DNA of 64,000 nt from Ectobius pallidus (Eukaryota > Arthropoda > Insecta > Blattodea > Ectobiidae). Shown one piece after another: positions 46,978 through 57,934 of the stretch. The stretch is from positions 175,520,825 to 175,584,824 of the forward strand of contig CAXKWD010000006.1 in assembly GCA_964059195.1 (NCBI GenBank), in the 5' to 3' direction. Made by a program: the position numbers and the translations under genes. The notes beneath the pieces are model-generated. The model saw only the letters and a list, made by a program, of their open reading frames with translations, was not told the origin of the DNA and did no database searches. Numbering within the stretch: position 1 is the first letter of the stretch; each line of letters starts with the position of its first letter.

Positions 46978-47080
46978 GAACTCTGGCTAGAGCAAGTTGG
47001 TAGAGCATCGGATGTAAAGATAATGGATTAGAGTCCCAGCGCCAGAGGAATTTTTCTCATAAAACACTAAAGATACATGA
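46978..47080 (+). mobile_element. tRNA-derived SINE head
   Basis: CTCTGGCTAGAGCAAGTTGG, TAGAGCATCGGATGTAAAGA and ATTAGAGTCCCAGCGCCAGA give a tRNA-like box A and a decayed box B with a closing acceptor-like CTCTGG/CCAGAG pair. The sequence after it, GGAATTTTTCTC, is the same as that after the SINE at 32770-32833. I do not call a functional tRNA: the anticodon arm does not fold convincingly. Confidence 0.55.
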
Positions 47081-47099
47081 AGTTAGGTGCCACCTTTTT

Positions 47100-47880
47100 G
47101 ACGTCCTTTTACTTAAGCTACTTTAACTGCATTAGGGCATATCGGGTGTTTAGAATCTTTGTGATATTTATAGTCCTTTCTTTTAATTTCAGGTGAGCAC
47201 TGGATACACAATGCATCGAGCGTTATGAAATATGCTAATACATATAGGGTAAGTGCAAATTATTCAAAGATTTTTCGTTTAATTTTCGACAGTTTATAGA
47301 ACACAATTATTTTATAACTACCCTGTCATTTCCAACGCCACCACAAACTCAGCAAGAGCGTTTTCAATTAATCTTCATTTTCGGCGTCTTGGTGGAGCAA
47401 ACACTGTGAATAAACTGCAAGTGTAAGCTTCTTATGCCTTTAATATGCTTGTAAAGAAACCGGGGATTTCGGTTCAATTAAGATTTCCTTTACCATTACA
47501 ATGGGGTTACACAATGTCAAAATTACAAAACGCAATGCTGTATTTTTACGTGTTATTCATGGTAGAGTCTTAATAAAACCTACCCGAGAATACGAGTTTC
47601 ATCTTCGTACTCGCAAATAATATATCGATAATCTCATAATCTCTCGATATGGAATATCAGGGTAGACTATGGTACGGCTAGTGAAGGTAAAACTGAATAA
47701 ATTTTCATAGAAATGGACTGGGATACACTTTTGCACACTGTCTCCTTGTGCAAATGTCAAGGGTACAGGAGTTGTGGCCGCAGGGTGTCCAAGATGTAGG
47801 AGTGTCCAACCTATAATTGCAATTTAATCCAGACCACAATTCGCATCGCTCCATTCGCTATGTGCATAATATTTGCATTC
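47100..47880. other. No recognisable feature
   Basis: AT-rich with no gene, terminal repeat or match elsewhere in the window. Confidence 0.45.
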
Positions 47881-48220
47881 ATAAATTCAGAAATTAAAAA
47901 TTAAGAGCAACATAGTTTAAACATTATATTTAATAACGCTTACACGCGAATCATTGATAAACTAAACTATTAATAATTATTTTAAAAAAAGAGCTAAAAA
48001 CCCGACTTTGGAGTGCGCCTGAGGAAAACGACCTCAGATTCGAGTCCCCTGGCCCAGAAAACCCCTGTATAGTGAGTTCCGTCCAAATCGAACAATGTTT
48101 GATCATATTTACGCCTATAGTCATTATCCCTCTTCCGACTACGTTGAAAACTTCGGATGTCTGCGGGCCTTGGCATCATAAACAAATGAATCGACCAGGA
48201 TGGGCTTACAAAATGAAGCG
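47880..48220 (-). mobile_element. Helitron family A, internal part
   Basis: Inverted family A interior: AAAAATTAAGAGCAACATAG, GACCTCAGATTCGAGTCCCC and GGCCCAGAAAACCCCTGTAT. Both termini are missing. Confidence 0.6.
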
Positions 48221-48236
48221 ATTCCTTTATTTCCAT

Positions 48237-48510
48237 TCGGGAGGTCCCAGGTTCAAATCCCATGGCCCGCCAATTTGACATGGGTTCTTTCATGATTTCC
48301 CCGGTCGTAAAAGCAAATGCCGAATTGGATGTTTACATACCATTTGATCCTGTATCATATCCATTTAAATCAATATTAGTTGAAATTACTCTGTAAAAAT
48401 GCACCAATAATAGAAACAATTGACAAACAATAGTTCCTTGGCATGCCCTAACGTAAAGACACAGATCCCGAACTCCTGATATAAGCCTCGAAGCTAAAAT
48501 AAAATGTAAA
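48237..48510 (+). mobile_element. SINE family J, copy with decayed head
   Basis: Box B GGTCCCAGGTTCAAATCCC, body AATTTGACATGGGTTCTTTC and AAAGCAAATGCCGAATTGG, tail CCCGAACTCCTGATATAAGC. Confidence 0.6.
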
Positions 48511-49250
48511 AGAAAATCTCCACTACTGATAGAAGTGCGCTAATATCTTTTGAGTTCTGGGAATATCATTTTTAAAAATTACCAGCTTCCGCCTTTTCTG
48601 TGGGGGATTCCCGAAAAACATAGTTATCCCTAACTTCAATTTTATATGTTAAGATTCGAATCTATTGAAACCAACGGAGCTAAAATAAATCGTAATTTCT
48701 TACTTAATTGTTTTATAAGCTTTCCGCACCATTATCTTCATCATCATCATCTCCATAAGAAGGAAAACAGAGGATACAACGCTAGAACTAAATGTTATCA
48801 AATAGTTAAATCTCTAGATAACATTTATCTGACATATAAACGAAAATATATTACTAAAAACATGACATTTCTCTTTAATACAATCAGGAAGAATATTCTT
48901 TAGTTTGTTATCTGCTGGATAACCACTATCTAACAGATAGGCAAGCCTTTGCGGGTTCCAAGGCCATCTGAATTCCAATTCCGATGTTCAGATTTTTTTA
49001 GCTCGTACAGAATTAAGATTAACACCAAGAGATCACAGCCGAGAGGATGACATACCAATTCGTCTGCTGGGTGGCCTTGCCCAGTGACGTCTGCAAGTGT
49101 TCCGTTTCCTCTATCCTCATTGCCAACAAGTTACACATGCATTTTATTAGAAAACCTCAAGGAATAACGGTTCTTTCAACATGGAGATCGCTGGGAAAAA
49201 ATCCCTTAAAATGCTATATGCTACAATCATTTTCGTCTTCTTCTTTAGCT
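48510..49250. other. No recognisable feature
   Basis: No terminal repeats or protein family resemblance; short frames at 48646-48903 and 49047-49349 look accidental. Confidence 0.45.
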
Positions 49251-49254
49251 GAGT

Positions 49255-49340
49255 TTTACCTCTCCCTTTTAGGGACATTTAAGCGACCCAAGCAGCCCGG
49301 GCCTTACAGGGCCGTGACCTGTCGGGAGAGGGATTATACA
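49255..49340 (-). mobile_element. SINE family I, tail fragment
   Basis: CCTCTCCCTTTTAGGGACAT, AAGCGACCCAAGCAGCCCGG and CGTGACCTGTCGGGAGAGGG match 27200-27265. Confidence 0.6.
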
Positions 49341-49874
49341 ATCATTTAGTAAATTATATTATACATAATTTATTATTATTAATAATAAAATTATTACAGC
49401 AGTGCAGACGTCGGCTCTACATATACAAAAATTTTCTTGCAAGATACAAAATCAAACAAAACAAAAATTTTGCCCCCCCCCCCCAGATTAGCAAAGCTAT
49501 ATAATAAAAAGAAAGAAAGGAAGAAAATTCGATTGAAACAATTGAAAAGACAAAGCAATTATAACTTTTTATTGTTAATATTAAACAGTATTTTTTATTA
49601 TTCATCTTAAAAGTGTTGAGACTATATTTTATGAAACCAGGGTTCTCAGCAATAAACGTAATTTACAGTTTCAGACCATAGTTTAGACCATGTAATTGCC
49701 CAGAAGTAGTCCTGCATTTTGTTTCTTCTTGTATTTTGACAATGTTTGAAGGAAATAAATTCTCATCAGTTTTTGCAGCAATACGATAGCAATGTAGCCT
49801 AAACTTATAAAATTGGAAGAAGATTAAAATGGCAAATGCACTTTCAGAATTTGGTAACAAGATATAAACTATCG

Positions 49875-49920
49875 CCTAATCGTTGTGTTAAGTGTTTTCT
49901 TTGCAGTCCGTCATGGGGTT
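49875..49920 (+). other. Repeated splice-acceptor-like module
   Basis: CCTAATCGTTGTGTTAAGTG then TTTTCTTTGCAG|TCCGTCATGGGG. It resembles a branch point (CTAAT), polypyrimidine tract and AG. Close matches are at 55009-55050 and, embedded in family C, at 11493-11535; 27119-27140 has the first half. It is probably part of a dispersed repeat rather than a real exon boundary. Confidence 0.4.
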
Positions 49921-50049
49921 ATATAGAAGTCTTAATATTAGTAGGAACCTATCGTTTTAAAAATATAACAGTAGTGCGATAAAGTTTTTCTTTTGATTCT
50001 TGTTTCAAATTCTACCTGTATATTACTGTATATTATGTTTTTGGATTTT

Positions 50050-50122
<73 letters not shown>

Positions 50123-50126
50123 AAAA
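50050..50126. repeat. Poly-A and (TAAA)n
   Basis: About 40 A residues followed by about eight AAAT units. It could be the tail of a retrotransposed copy, but nothing recognisable precedes it. Confidence 0.8.
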
Positions 50127-50483
50127 AATAGATTCGCACAATATCCGACATCTCAACTCACTTTTGTATCACCCTGTACTTGTTTTAATACGGTAATAGA
50201 TTGCAGACGATTATCTGAATGCAATTTGCAGTGTTTCTCAATAAGCAATTGTCACTCTGAACAATTCTACATTAATTTAAATTGAAATGTTGCAGAAACG
50301 TTAGATAATTGACACACGTTAACTGGGTCAACTGCAGGAGTTGACTTTCATTCCGGTTTGAATAGACCTGTCCAACTGTTGAAAAATTATAAGTTTTAGT
50401 AGATGGCTTGTCGGACTGTCGCCATGGAAACCTTTAGCGGCGTATTAAACATAATTCAGATGGGTCACACACAAGGCGATAAT

Positions 50484-51170
50484 TAGGACAAGGCATTTAA
50501 TGACCGTAAAATAGTGCAAAAAAATGCATTTATGACCTAAAAATAGCGAAAAAATAACATAGAATTTTAAAAAAATTACCAATACATTTACCATTATCAC
50601 TTATAATTGTTTTTTTTAAGGAATGAATTCCTAAAGTCAATTTTAATGGATGAAAGTGCGTTATATATAAATTTAGAATATAAAACACACTTATTTTGTT
50701 ACTAAAGAAGTAAGTAAATTTATACTACTTGCACTCCCTTAGCAGAAAAAAAGCTTTCTGAACTGGCCTGCCCACCAAATTGCCCCTACAAAATATGTGC
50801 CATTTAAAAAGAAAGATTTTTTTATTACAACTACTACTTATTGCTGCTATTGCTACTGCTGTGGTGTTTACAATAAACCTGAATTAAAATGAACTATGAA
50901 CACTTGGCAGAGATTCTCAAATGAAAACGATTGTCTGTTGTCTGAAAGTAACGATTTGTACATGGAAAAGCTCCTCTCTACCCCTACTGAAACATCACCT
51001 AAAACGTCGAAAAAGACCTAACCTAACTCTTGAAAATGACGAAAAATGCAAAGAACAAATTGACCTTATTTAATAAATTATTTCATGATACACATTTATA
51101 TATATATTCGAGCTATCTTTTATCCTTCATGTAAATAAGATGCAAATTAAGCATCAAATGCCTTGCCATA
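50484..51170. mobile_element. hAT-like MITE (TAGGACAAGGCATTTAATG ends)
   Basis: TAGGACAAGGCATTTAATG at 50484 against CATCAAATGCCTTGCCATA ending at 51170. Near the left end it has ATGCATTTATGACCTAAAAA, as in 59663-60131. There is no clear 8-bp duplication, so the assignment rests on resemblance. Confidence 0.55.
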
Positions 51171-52030
51171 ATAATGACTGACTGATGACTATTTTACTTT
51201 TTGTGGTGAATCTTCAAAACACACTAAAATACGCCTAGAAAGCTAGCAAACCACAATAAGGAGCAATTTCCCGGATATAAAAATTACACGTAATTCATTC
51301 GTTTCAGTGCACGGCCTCCTGTTATAAAATGCAGGTCATGATTAAAGCGAAGGAAATAGGAATGGGTACGTTCATAAATCTCAATTTTCTCAACATATAG
51401 AACAGCAGAAGGTCAGAAAAGGTTCCGGATATAGCACCCAGCCAAGGCCTTTCCCACTCATGTTACATATACAAACTTTCAGTTATTTTATTGTCTTGTA
51501 ACACGCCCACTCGTAACGGAATAACAGCAGGCTGTGCGATTTAATAACATAGCTTCAATCTTGTGGCGTCCAAAGATATCAGAGCAGACTTGCGTGGTAT
51601 TTAATAAATGAGAAAATGTCAAATTATATTCATTTGCTAAGAATTTATTTAGTAATTGTACTCATAAGTAAACGATTAAATTAAGGCAAAAGTCTAATTT
51701 ATAATAATATTTGCATAAGTTTGCACTGCAATGTTTGTTCATGGCCTTCTGGATAGTTACAACTTTTAGTTTTATAAGCTCGTCGCTGTTATGCCAGAAC
51801 CACGAATGTGCAAGAATAAAAAAAAACACGAATGGGTCACATTTGTTACTGTAGCATAACAAATAAAGAAGATCTTGTACTTTCATGGAAAAGGAACTAA
51901 CTATTACTCATCAAGGAAACAAAATACAACGTTCATAATTCCTGGAGAAGAAAGATTAATGTAAACAGAAGCCAGCAATGCAAAATCTGAAGTTTTGCAC
52001 ATTCGTGGTTTTGGTATAACAGTAATGACT
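51171..52030. other. 3' flank of the PIN gene, otherwise empty
   Basis: AT-rich, no repeat recognised. It may include alternative 3' UTR of the minus-strand gene. Confidence 0.4.
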
Positions 52031-52032
52031 GC

Positions 52033-52038
52033 TTTATT
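52033..52038 (-). terminator. Candidate poly(A) signal AATAAA
   Basis: On the minus strand AAAATAAAGCAG lies about 65 nt after the stop codon of the PIN gene, at a normal distance for a short 3' UTR. No cleavage site can be proven from sequence alone. Confidence 0.5.
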
Positions 52039-52100
52039 TTTGTAATGAGTCGTTCTCTATAACACAAAATCTAAAGGTGCCCAGAATTGGAACTAGACAC

Positions 52101-53954
52101 TCAATATAACACTTGTTTCCGCCAAGACACTTTTGGAAGCACCAGATTCTTCATTTGCTGGTATCTCCAGAAAATCTCTTCCTTGTCTTCACAAAGCTGA
52201 GAGGCTCCCATGCCATAGCGCGTAACTTCTATATATTTCCTATGCAGCAGCCGGCCATCAAAATAATGCCAAGGCATTGCGTCCTTCAAATCAAATCCGC
52301 AAGCTCCGAGCAAAAACAAAACAGTTGTGATACCTCTGTGAAAGATTGTAGACAGCTCAATGACTCGCTTTTTGTAGGAATGACAAATCGGAATGGCCCT
52401 TAGTGTTTCTGGATTGTATGTAGACACAGTGGCTGCATGAGAAAGAATAGCTACTATATCTGTCTCACAAAGTAGGCCTTTCTCTTCATGTTCCAGATAG
52501 AATAGAACTGCTATAGGCACGCAGAATGGGAAGCCGACCTTTCGCAGTTTTTCTGCGTCTAGTTTTTTCTTCTCCGTTAGAGATTCGACAAACAGCTTCC
52601 ATCGAATGGATTCGTTGCAATCCTCCTTCCATAAAGCGATGAGCCCAGGATGGAGATTTGCTACGTTGGATGTACGGGTAAAGCAAACATCTTTTGCTTT
52701 TCTGGGGCACTTACTGCTCTCTATGCACCATTCTTTTACAGATGTAATGTTAGGATTATCATGAAATAACAGCTCATATATTCTCTTCCGTAAAGGCAGA
52801 TATAGCTGGGCAGCGGGCTTCCACTTCTTATCAGAGAAATCTTCCATGGCTACTGCCAGCTCGTATGCCTCTCCTGCCATCACTGGGTAGACATGCGTCG
52901 TCAGACAGCAAGACAGATGTTTTTCATGGGCCATCTTCAGGATTTCGTTCCATAGTTTGCTATGGTTAGCTTTAGTTGCGACTTCTTTGGCGTGTGCTGG
53001 CTGGTAACTAGCGATACAAGTCTGGATATCGTCCGCCATTTCTTCATCATCAAATATATCCTTAGCTATTTCTCTTAAGTATCCTTTTCCGCAGTCTTGA
53101 GGAATTTTTCTCTCTTTTATGTAATCAGCAACTTTTGGTAAAACATTGAAAATGTCCAGGTTGTTACTTTGGCATAGCTGGCTGTGAAAATGTTTTACTT
53201 TTCTCCATGGTATGATATCGTTGCCCAAGAGGCTGGCCAATAGCAACAGTTCGTGTTCCTGTAGTTGCAGAGCGTTGAGGAGACCGTCTTTGTTATAAGT
53301 GAAGGTGGTCATTGTTTTTCTGTCCAGTCGCACAATGGAAAAGTAGTGACGTGCACCTTTTAGCAGTAAGAAATCAGTGTCCCTGGACAATATGCCAAAT
53401 ATTCCGTGTTCCCAAGCGTACTCAGCAATCTCAGCATCGCATTCGGAGGTAGACACTCTGACGTCACAATTGCATTCATATTTGGCAACAAATCGACCGA
53501 CTGCACCGATCAGAGGTGGCAATACAAAGCCCTCCTGGTTACTCACAATATTATGAAAAATGTCTTCGTTACTAGCCATTTTCCCTTTGTTGAACGCCCT
53601 CAGCACCCCCGAGATCATTTTCATTTTTTCCTCCTTTCTTTCCATCCATGTGCCACGTTTTCTTTCTAACGAAGCCCCGTCAAAGAAAAACATGACACGT
53701 ACTCCAATCTTCTCAAAATCCGCGACGAAGTTCTTCATGGAAGCAACGAATTCTTTCAGCTGGCCACCGAGGAACCATTCTCTTTTAATAGAACTATATA
53801 TATTCCTCAAACTACAAGCTCCGTCCACAATCATAACCGGGTCTTTCCCGGTCTCGTTCTTGTACGCACGAGCTAGTTCTTCTATGCTCACACGTCTGCA
53901 ATACTCATTCGGCTCGTTTTCTTCCAAGAAAGTCTCAAGACGTGCGATTCCCAT
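52101..53954 (-). CDS. FAM120B/asteroid-like PIN-domain (XPG/FEN1-fold) protein
   Basis: 617 residues in one uninterrupted exon. The N-terminal ~250 residues are a FEN1/XPG-type PIN domain: MIVDGA (D44), VMFFFDGA (D92), SECDAEIAEYA (D173, E175), ILSRDTDFLL (D192, D194) and ASLLGNDIIP (D246). These correspond to the acidic metal ligands of flap nucleases and to the same motifs in FAM120B, whose known role is as a nuclear coactivator of PPAR-gamma; FFFDG, DTDFL and LLGNDIIP are especially FAM120-like. Residues 384-397 (LYLPLRKRIYELLF) resemble the second FAM120 block. The rest is helical without recognised motifs, and there is no signal peptide or membrane segment. The start ATG has a good context (AAAACAATGG) and follows a short leader. 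Either an insect FAM120/asteroid-family gene or an intron-less retrocopy that stayed open; the intact frame over 1.85 kb argues for selection. Whether it cleaves DNA/RNA is inference. Confidence 0.85.
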   Translation of the reverse strand: MGIARLETFLEENEPNEYCRRVSIEELARAYKNETGKDPVMIVDGACSLRNIYSSIKREWFLGGQLKEFVASMKNFVADFEKIGVRVMFFFDGASLERKRGTWMERKEEKMKMISGVLRAFNKGKMASNEDIFHNIVSNQEGFVLPPLIGAVGRFVAKYECNCDVRVSTSECDAEIAEYAWEHGIFGILSRDTDFLLLKGARHYFSIVRLDRKTMTTFTYNKDGLLNALQLQEHELLLLASLLGNDIIPWRKVKHFHSQLCQSNNLDIFNVLPKVADYIKERKIPQDCGKGYLREIAKDIFDDEEMADDIQTCIASYQPAHAKEVATKANHSKLWNEILKMAHEKHLSCCLTTHVYPVMAGEAYELAVAMEDFSDKKWKPAAQLYLPLRKRIYELLFHDNPNITSVKEWCIESSKCPRKAKDVCFTRTSNVANLHPGLIALWKEDCNESIRWKLFVESLTEKKKLDAEKLRKVGFPFCVPIAVLFYLEHEEKGLLCETDIVAILSHAATVSTYNPETLRAIPICHSYKKRVIELSTIFHRGITTVLFLLGACGFDLKDAMPWHYFDGRLLHRKYIEVTRYGMGASQLCEDKEEIFWRYQQMKNLVLPKVSWRKQVLY

Positions 53955-53962
53955 TGTTTTAC

Positions 53963-53967
53963 ACTGA
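53963..53967 (-). promoter_or_regulatory. Candidate arthropod initiator TCAGT
   Basis: Minus strand GTTCAGTGTAAAACAATGG: TCAGT is the arthropod Inr consensus and would give a leader of only about 12 nt. No convincing TATA box lies 30 nt upstream. It may be chance. Confidence 0.25.
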
Positions 53968-54461
53968 ACTTGACTTATGTTTCAGTTATTATTTACTCAA
54001 AAAGAAATAAAAACACGTGCACATCGAGTGGGAGAATACTGCACTCACAGGTGGCTTTGCTTCGGCAACAATGCACGAGCGAAATATTTAACACCATCTG
54101 CATTCAGATTTTTAAAAATCTGTTACATTACGTTCGAAATAATCAAGACCGTTAAGTTACTGGAACTGCGTGATTATTTCTCTGATGTTAACAATGAACT
54201 TAAAACTAATTTTATACGTTTCTTTTCATTTCTATATTCTTTCCAAAATAGGTCATTATTAGGTGCAATACTGGAGGCATTTTAAACTAAAAGTGAAGAC
54301 TGTGTAATTTCTACAGTCTTTGAAAGCGTTATTTTCTTAGTAATGGTAACATATTCAATTTAAAAATACTGTTACAATAGTATGGTTTATATGGCAATAA
54401 TGTGGTTTGCTATATCAATCTGTATTTCAGTTTTTTTAAAAGCCTTTTTGTTATTTTTGGA

Positions 54462-54735
54462 GTACGCCGTGGTGTAGTGGTTGAGGCACTACTCTACAAA
54501 CCGGAAAGTCGCGGGTTCGATCCCTGATGAGGTCACTGGAATTTTTCAATTGGCCAAATCCTTCTGGTGGCACTATGGCCCTGGAGTCGACTCATCGTCT
54601 AACAGAAATGGGTACCAGGAACAATCCTGGGGGTAAAGGCGGCCGGTGCGTAAGGCTGACAACCTTCCACCTTCACGTACCGATTGTCTAAAAATCTGGG
54701 AGCCTCAACTTCCTGGAACCCTCTAGGCCTACTTA
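54462..54735 (+). mobile_element. SINE family G
   Basis: tRNA-like head: CGTGGTGTAGTGGTTGAGGC (box A) and GTCGCGGGTTCGATCCC (box B), with a body ending in CTTCACGTACCGATTGTC and CCTCAACTTCCTGGAACCC. Only one copy is in the window. Body and head are well preserved, so it may be relatively young. Confidence 0.7.
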
Positions 54736-56031
54736 GCTTTAGTTTTTTTGTTATATTTATGTCATTTTATGGTAATTTAATGCTGAATTGGGTCAGACTT
54801 TAAGCCGGAGGGGGGTATGGTCAGAGGTAAAAGAAAAGTTTGCACAAATTTGTCGAAATGAGAATAGGTGTTATGGCGTCTAATGAATTTCACGGATAGG
54901 ATACAATAGTCTGCCTTAAATTTGCAATAAAATAACGAAAAATAACTGGAAAGAAAATTAAAATACATGTAAAAGTTACAGAATGAGGTACAAGAAATAC
55001 ACTATGGGCCTAATCATTGTGTTAACTGTTTTCTTTGCAGTCCGCCACGGGTTTGTATATTGTGTGAGAAATTGAGTCTCGTGCATTCAAGGATTTGACT
55101 TTCTTTATGCCCCGCCTCAATTGGTGGTAAACCTACCAGAGAGGTAGGACAAATGGACAAATCACATCTCCGAATACTACGATTTTATTTACGAATTGCA
55201 TGATTTATAACTCTTATCTTCTCGTCTTCGGTCCAGAAATCTAAAAATAAAGATTTATAAGAAAACTAGCTTAAAAGACCCGGCGTCGCCCGGGTTTTGT
55301 ATTTTGTAATTCGTAATTAACTTATGAAGGTTTTTTATATTAAAATTCTAGGTCCTTTTATAGGTATTTAGAATTTGAAAAAAGGAAGAATGACTTATCA
55401 CACTCAAACTATTCGCTTGATACAGCTTTTTACGGCTAATAGAGGATGTAGAATTTTGCATCCCATTGCTTGTACACAGCAAGCCTGGTAGGGGTTCAAA
55501 TAAGAAGAAACAGAAATTCCGGTAACATAAAATTGTAATACCGAGGCGGAAAATTTTATTTCTCCCTCTCATGTTACCATAAAACTGTTTTGAGGATGAA
55601 ATTAAACAGACATGCAATATTACTTCCATACATCCCTCCCCAAAAACATGCGATAAAATAATATACATATAACCATACCTAGTACTGTTTTCTCTATGTC
55701 CAGGGTAGAGAAAGGTATGTGACTGCATTATTTTCGTGGATTTGATAGTTTAATATTAATTTATAACATGAATGATATTGATAGCTTTTCTAAAAGTCCC
55801 ACTTCAATTATTTCCAAACCCATCTGAGAAAATACTGGAAACAATATGTTGCCATGCCAACTGTGATTTGGACTTCATAATTCTGTGTAAAATGGGATTA
55901 ACCATACTCAAAAACATTTGATTTTTGGCATTTAAAATCAAAATTTTGCAAAATCCTTTCTTAGTGAGCACCTACATTATGAAACGAAGGTACTGTCAAA
56001 ATTCCAAGTCTCTACCTGTTATAGTTTAGGC

Positions 56032-57368
56032 CAGTGTCCGGCAGATGCTGCAGTTGTGACGTAAGAGCCGATCATCTCGCAAGAGCTTGAGAGAAAGAGC
56101 AGTTGAGTTGCATTCCTGTTAATACGCACTAGCGCAGTGGCGTTCAGTGCAGCAGTAGGGGGGTTAAGGTGAGCCGTAATGGTACATTGAATTGCGTGCA
56201 TTAACCATGGCAAGGGTGCAGAGGTCAGTTAATCAGTGAAATGTATGGTAAATTTAGTGCATTCAGATTAATACTAGACTTACGGAAACATCAGGTCACC
56301 CTCGGAGACACGCCACATTTTCCAAAGTTGTCTACAGTATGTCATCCAATTACAGACATTAATAATTATGTACAAATATTAGAAGAACTGGATCAGGATA
56401 TTTTATTACAGATTTCAAGATTTTGCAAAACTCCAATCCGATGTTTGCATATTTGCGACACCATTTTCTGTGGATGTTGACAGTGTTCCAACGTCGTTGC
56501 AACTAGAAGTCATTGATTTGCAAAAGAATATTAAAATGAAAGACCGCTTTCAAAACAAAAAGGATCTATCTATATTTTATAGAAGATTTCCCCAGGCAAC
56601 TACATAATATATTTGCTGCTAGAATGTTGAGTATATTTGTATCGACGTATGTATGTGAATAGTTCTTTTCTTGTATGAAGATCTGCAAACCACAACATGG
56701 AAACCGCCTATCTGATCAGAACATGAAAAATGTTCTCGTTTGTGTGTTAGCCAGACTATGTCTCCTAATATTGCAAAATTAGTGCGCGAGAAAAGAGGGA
56801 AAAAATTTCGACAATGCCTTGAGCTTGGGCACGATAGTGACACAAAGTAAGGGTGTGTATCAAAAGTCTGAATAGGCCTATACTTGGCATAGTGCTCACA
56901 AAGGTGTATAGTTTAATTTGTATATTTTGTATATTTTGTATACTTCAACATTTTTCAGTTTCCGAGTAGACAAAGTTTTGCAGTACTGCTTAAAGTATTC
57001 TTATGTTTTATGTATTTGTATGTTTATAGTAGTTTCGGAGCCTCATTTAAATAACCTGACGCTTAAGCACCTGGATGCATTTCAGATTAGTGTAAGTAGG
57101 GCCTATATTAAATTTCATTACAAACAAAACTGTTCTGTTACATTGATTTATCACAGTTGTACTATTTTGTTTCCGTACAAATGCATTGTAATTGTGCTAT
57201 TCCCATTCTATCTACGAAGATCGGAGCGCACTCTGTCAATGCATAGGCGTCGTTCCGCCACTGGCCAGTTGAACCCTTCCTCCACGCTCAGTACGGAGAT
57301 ATTGCCGAGCAAAGAGCGTCGCTGCTCTGTAGTATGACGTCACAGAGCACGGAACATGCCGGTCACTG
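56032..57368 (+). mobile_element. hAT transposon, internally deleted, 8-bp TSD
   Basis: TIRs CAGTGTCCGGCA (56032) and TGCCGGTCACTG (to 57368). Exact 8-bp target duplication GTTTAGGC (56024-56031 and 57369-57376). It contains a broken hAT transposase C-terminus. 1337 bp, inserted in the Helitron. Confidence 0.9.
56241..56850 (+). pseudogene. hAT transposase C-terminal remnant (ZBED/GTF2IRD2-like)
   Basis: Frame 1 (56241-56425) reads KFSAFRLILDLRKHQ..HFPKL. After a frameshift near 56425 the frame reads FATPFSVDVDSVPTSLQLEV, IDLQKNIKMKDRFQNK, and, after another shift near 56605, ARMLSIFVSTYVCE*FFSCM followed by NRLSDQNMKNVL. These are the hAT dimerisation (hATC) region as found in the ZBED5/GTF2IRD2 type, where CEQxFS is expected; Gln is a TAG stop here. 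Zinc finger and catalytic core are missing. Clearly non-functional. Confidence 0.8.
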
Positions 57369-57934
57369 GTTTAGGCTGTACGTTGATTCCTGTCAGTCAG
57401 TCATTCAGTCAGTCAGGACAAAGCCTCTTATATATATATAGAGATTATCCTGCCGGTTGTATTATATGGATGTGAGACATGGCCCCTTACATAATGTGAG
57501 TGTGTTGGAAAACAGGGGGTTTAGGAAAATATTTGGGCCTAAGAGAGATGAAAACTGCATAACGACGAGCTTCATAACCTGTACTTGTCACCGGATATAG
57601 TAAGGGTAATTAAATCACAAAGGATGAAATGAACCGGATATGTAGCACGCATGTAGGAGGAAATACATATCTCAAAAATATTGATTGGGAGGCTCGAAGG
57701 GAAAATACCACTTGGAAGACCTAGACGTAAGTGGGAGGACAATGTCAGGATATGTTAAAGAGAAGTAGGATTTGCGAGGGATGGTTGGATGGAGTTAGCA
57801 CAGAATAGGGTTGAATGGCCGGCTCAGGTAAGCGCGGCAATGAACCTTCGGGTTCCATAAAATAGATAATACTCCTTTAGCTTGATGAGGAATTGTCTAG
57901 TGCCATTGAGTGAGTAAATAATTGCATGATATAT

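Larger units (their letters stand above)
55266..57444 (-). mobile_element. Helitron family B, interrupted by a hAT element
   Basis: Minus strand: starts TCTCTATATATATA (to 57444) and ends with hairpin CCCGGGCGACGCCGGG and CTAG (complement at 55266-55269). Flanked by A (55265) and T (57445). Without the hAT insertion and one copy of its target duplication its length is about 830 bp, matching 20289-21131. Confidence 0.8.

Noticed and set aside
46975..47045. Possible tRNA gene
   Set aside because: A box A and a weak box B are present, but the anticodon arm does not fold and the downstream body is shared with a SINE; called a SINE head.
52113..52403. Plus-strand frame over the 3' end of the PIN gene
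   Set aside because: Antisense shadow of the real minus-strand coding region.
53560..53967. 135-residue plus-strand frame opposite the PIN gene start
   Set aside because: It is the complement of the conserved PIN coding sequence and shows no protein-family resemblance; shadow frame.
54470..54535. Possible tRNA gene
   Set aside because: No matching acceptor stem after the B box; the SINE body follows.
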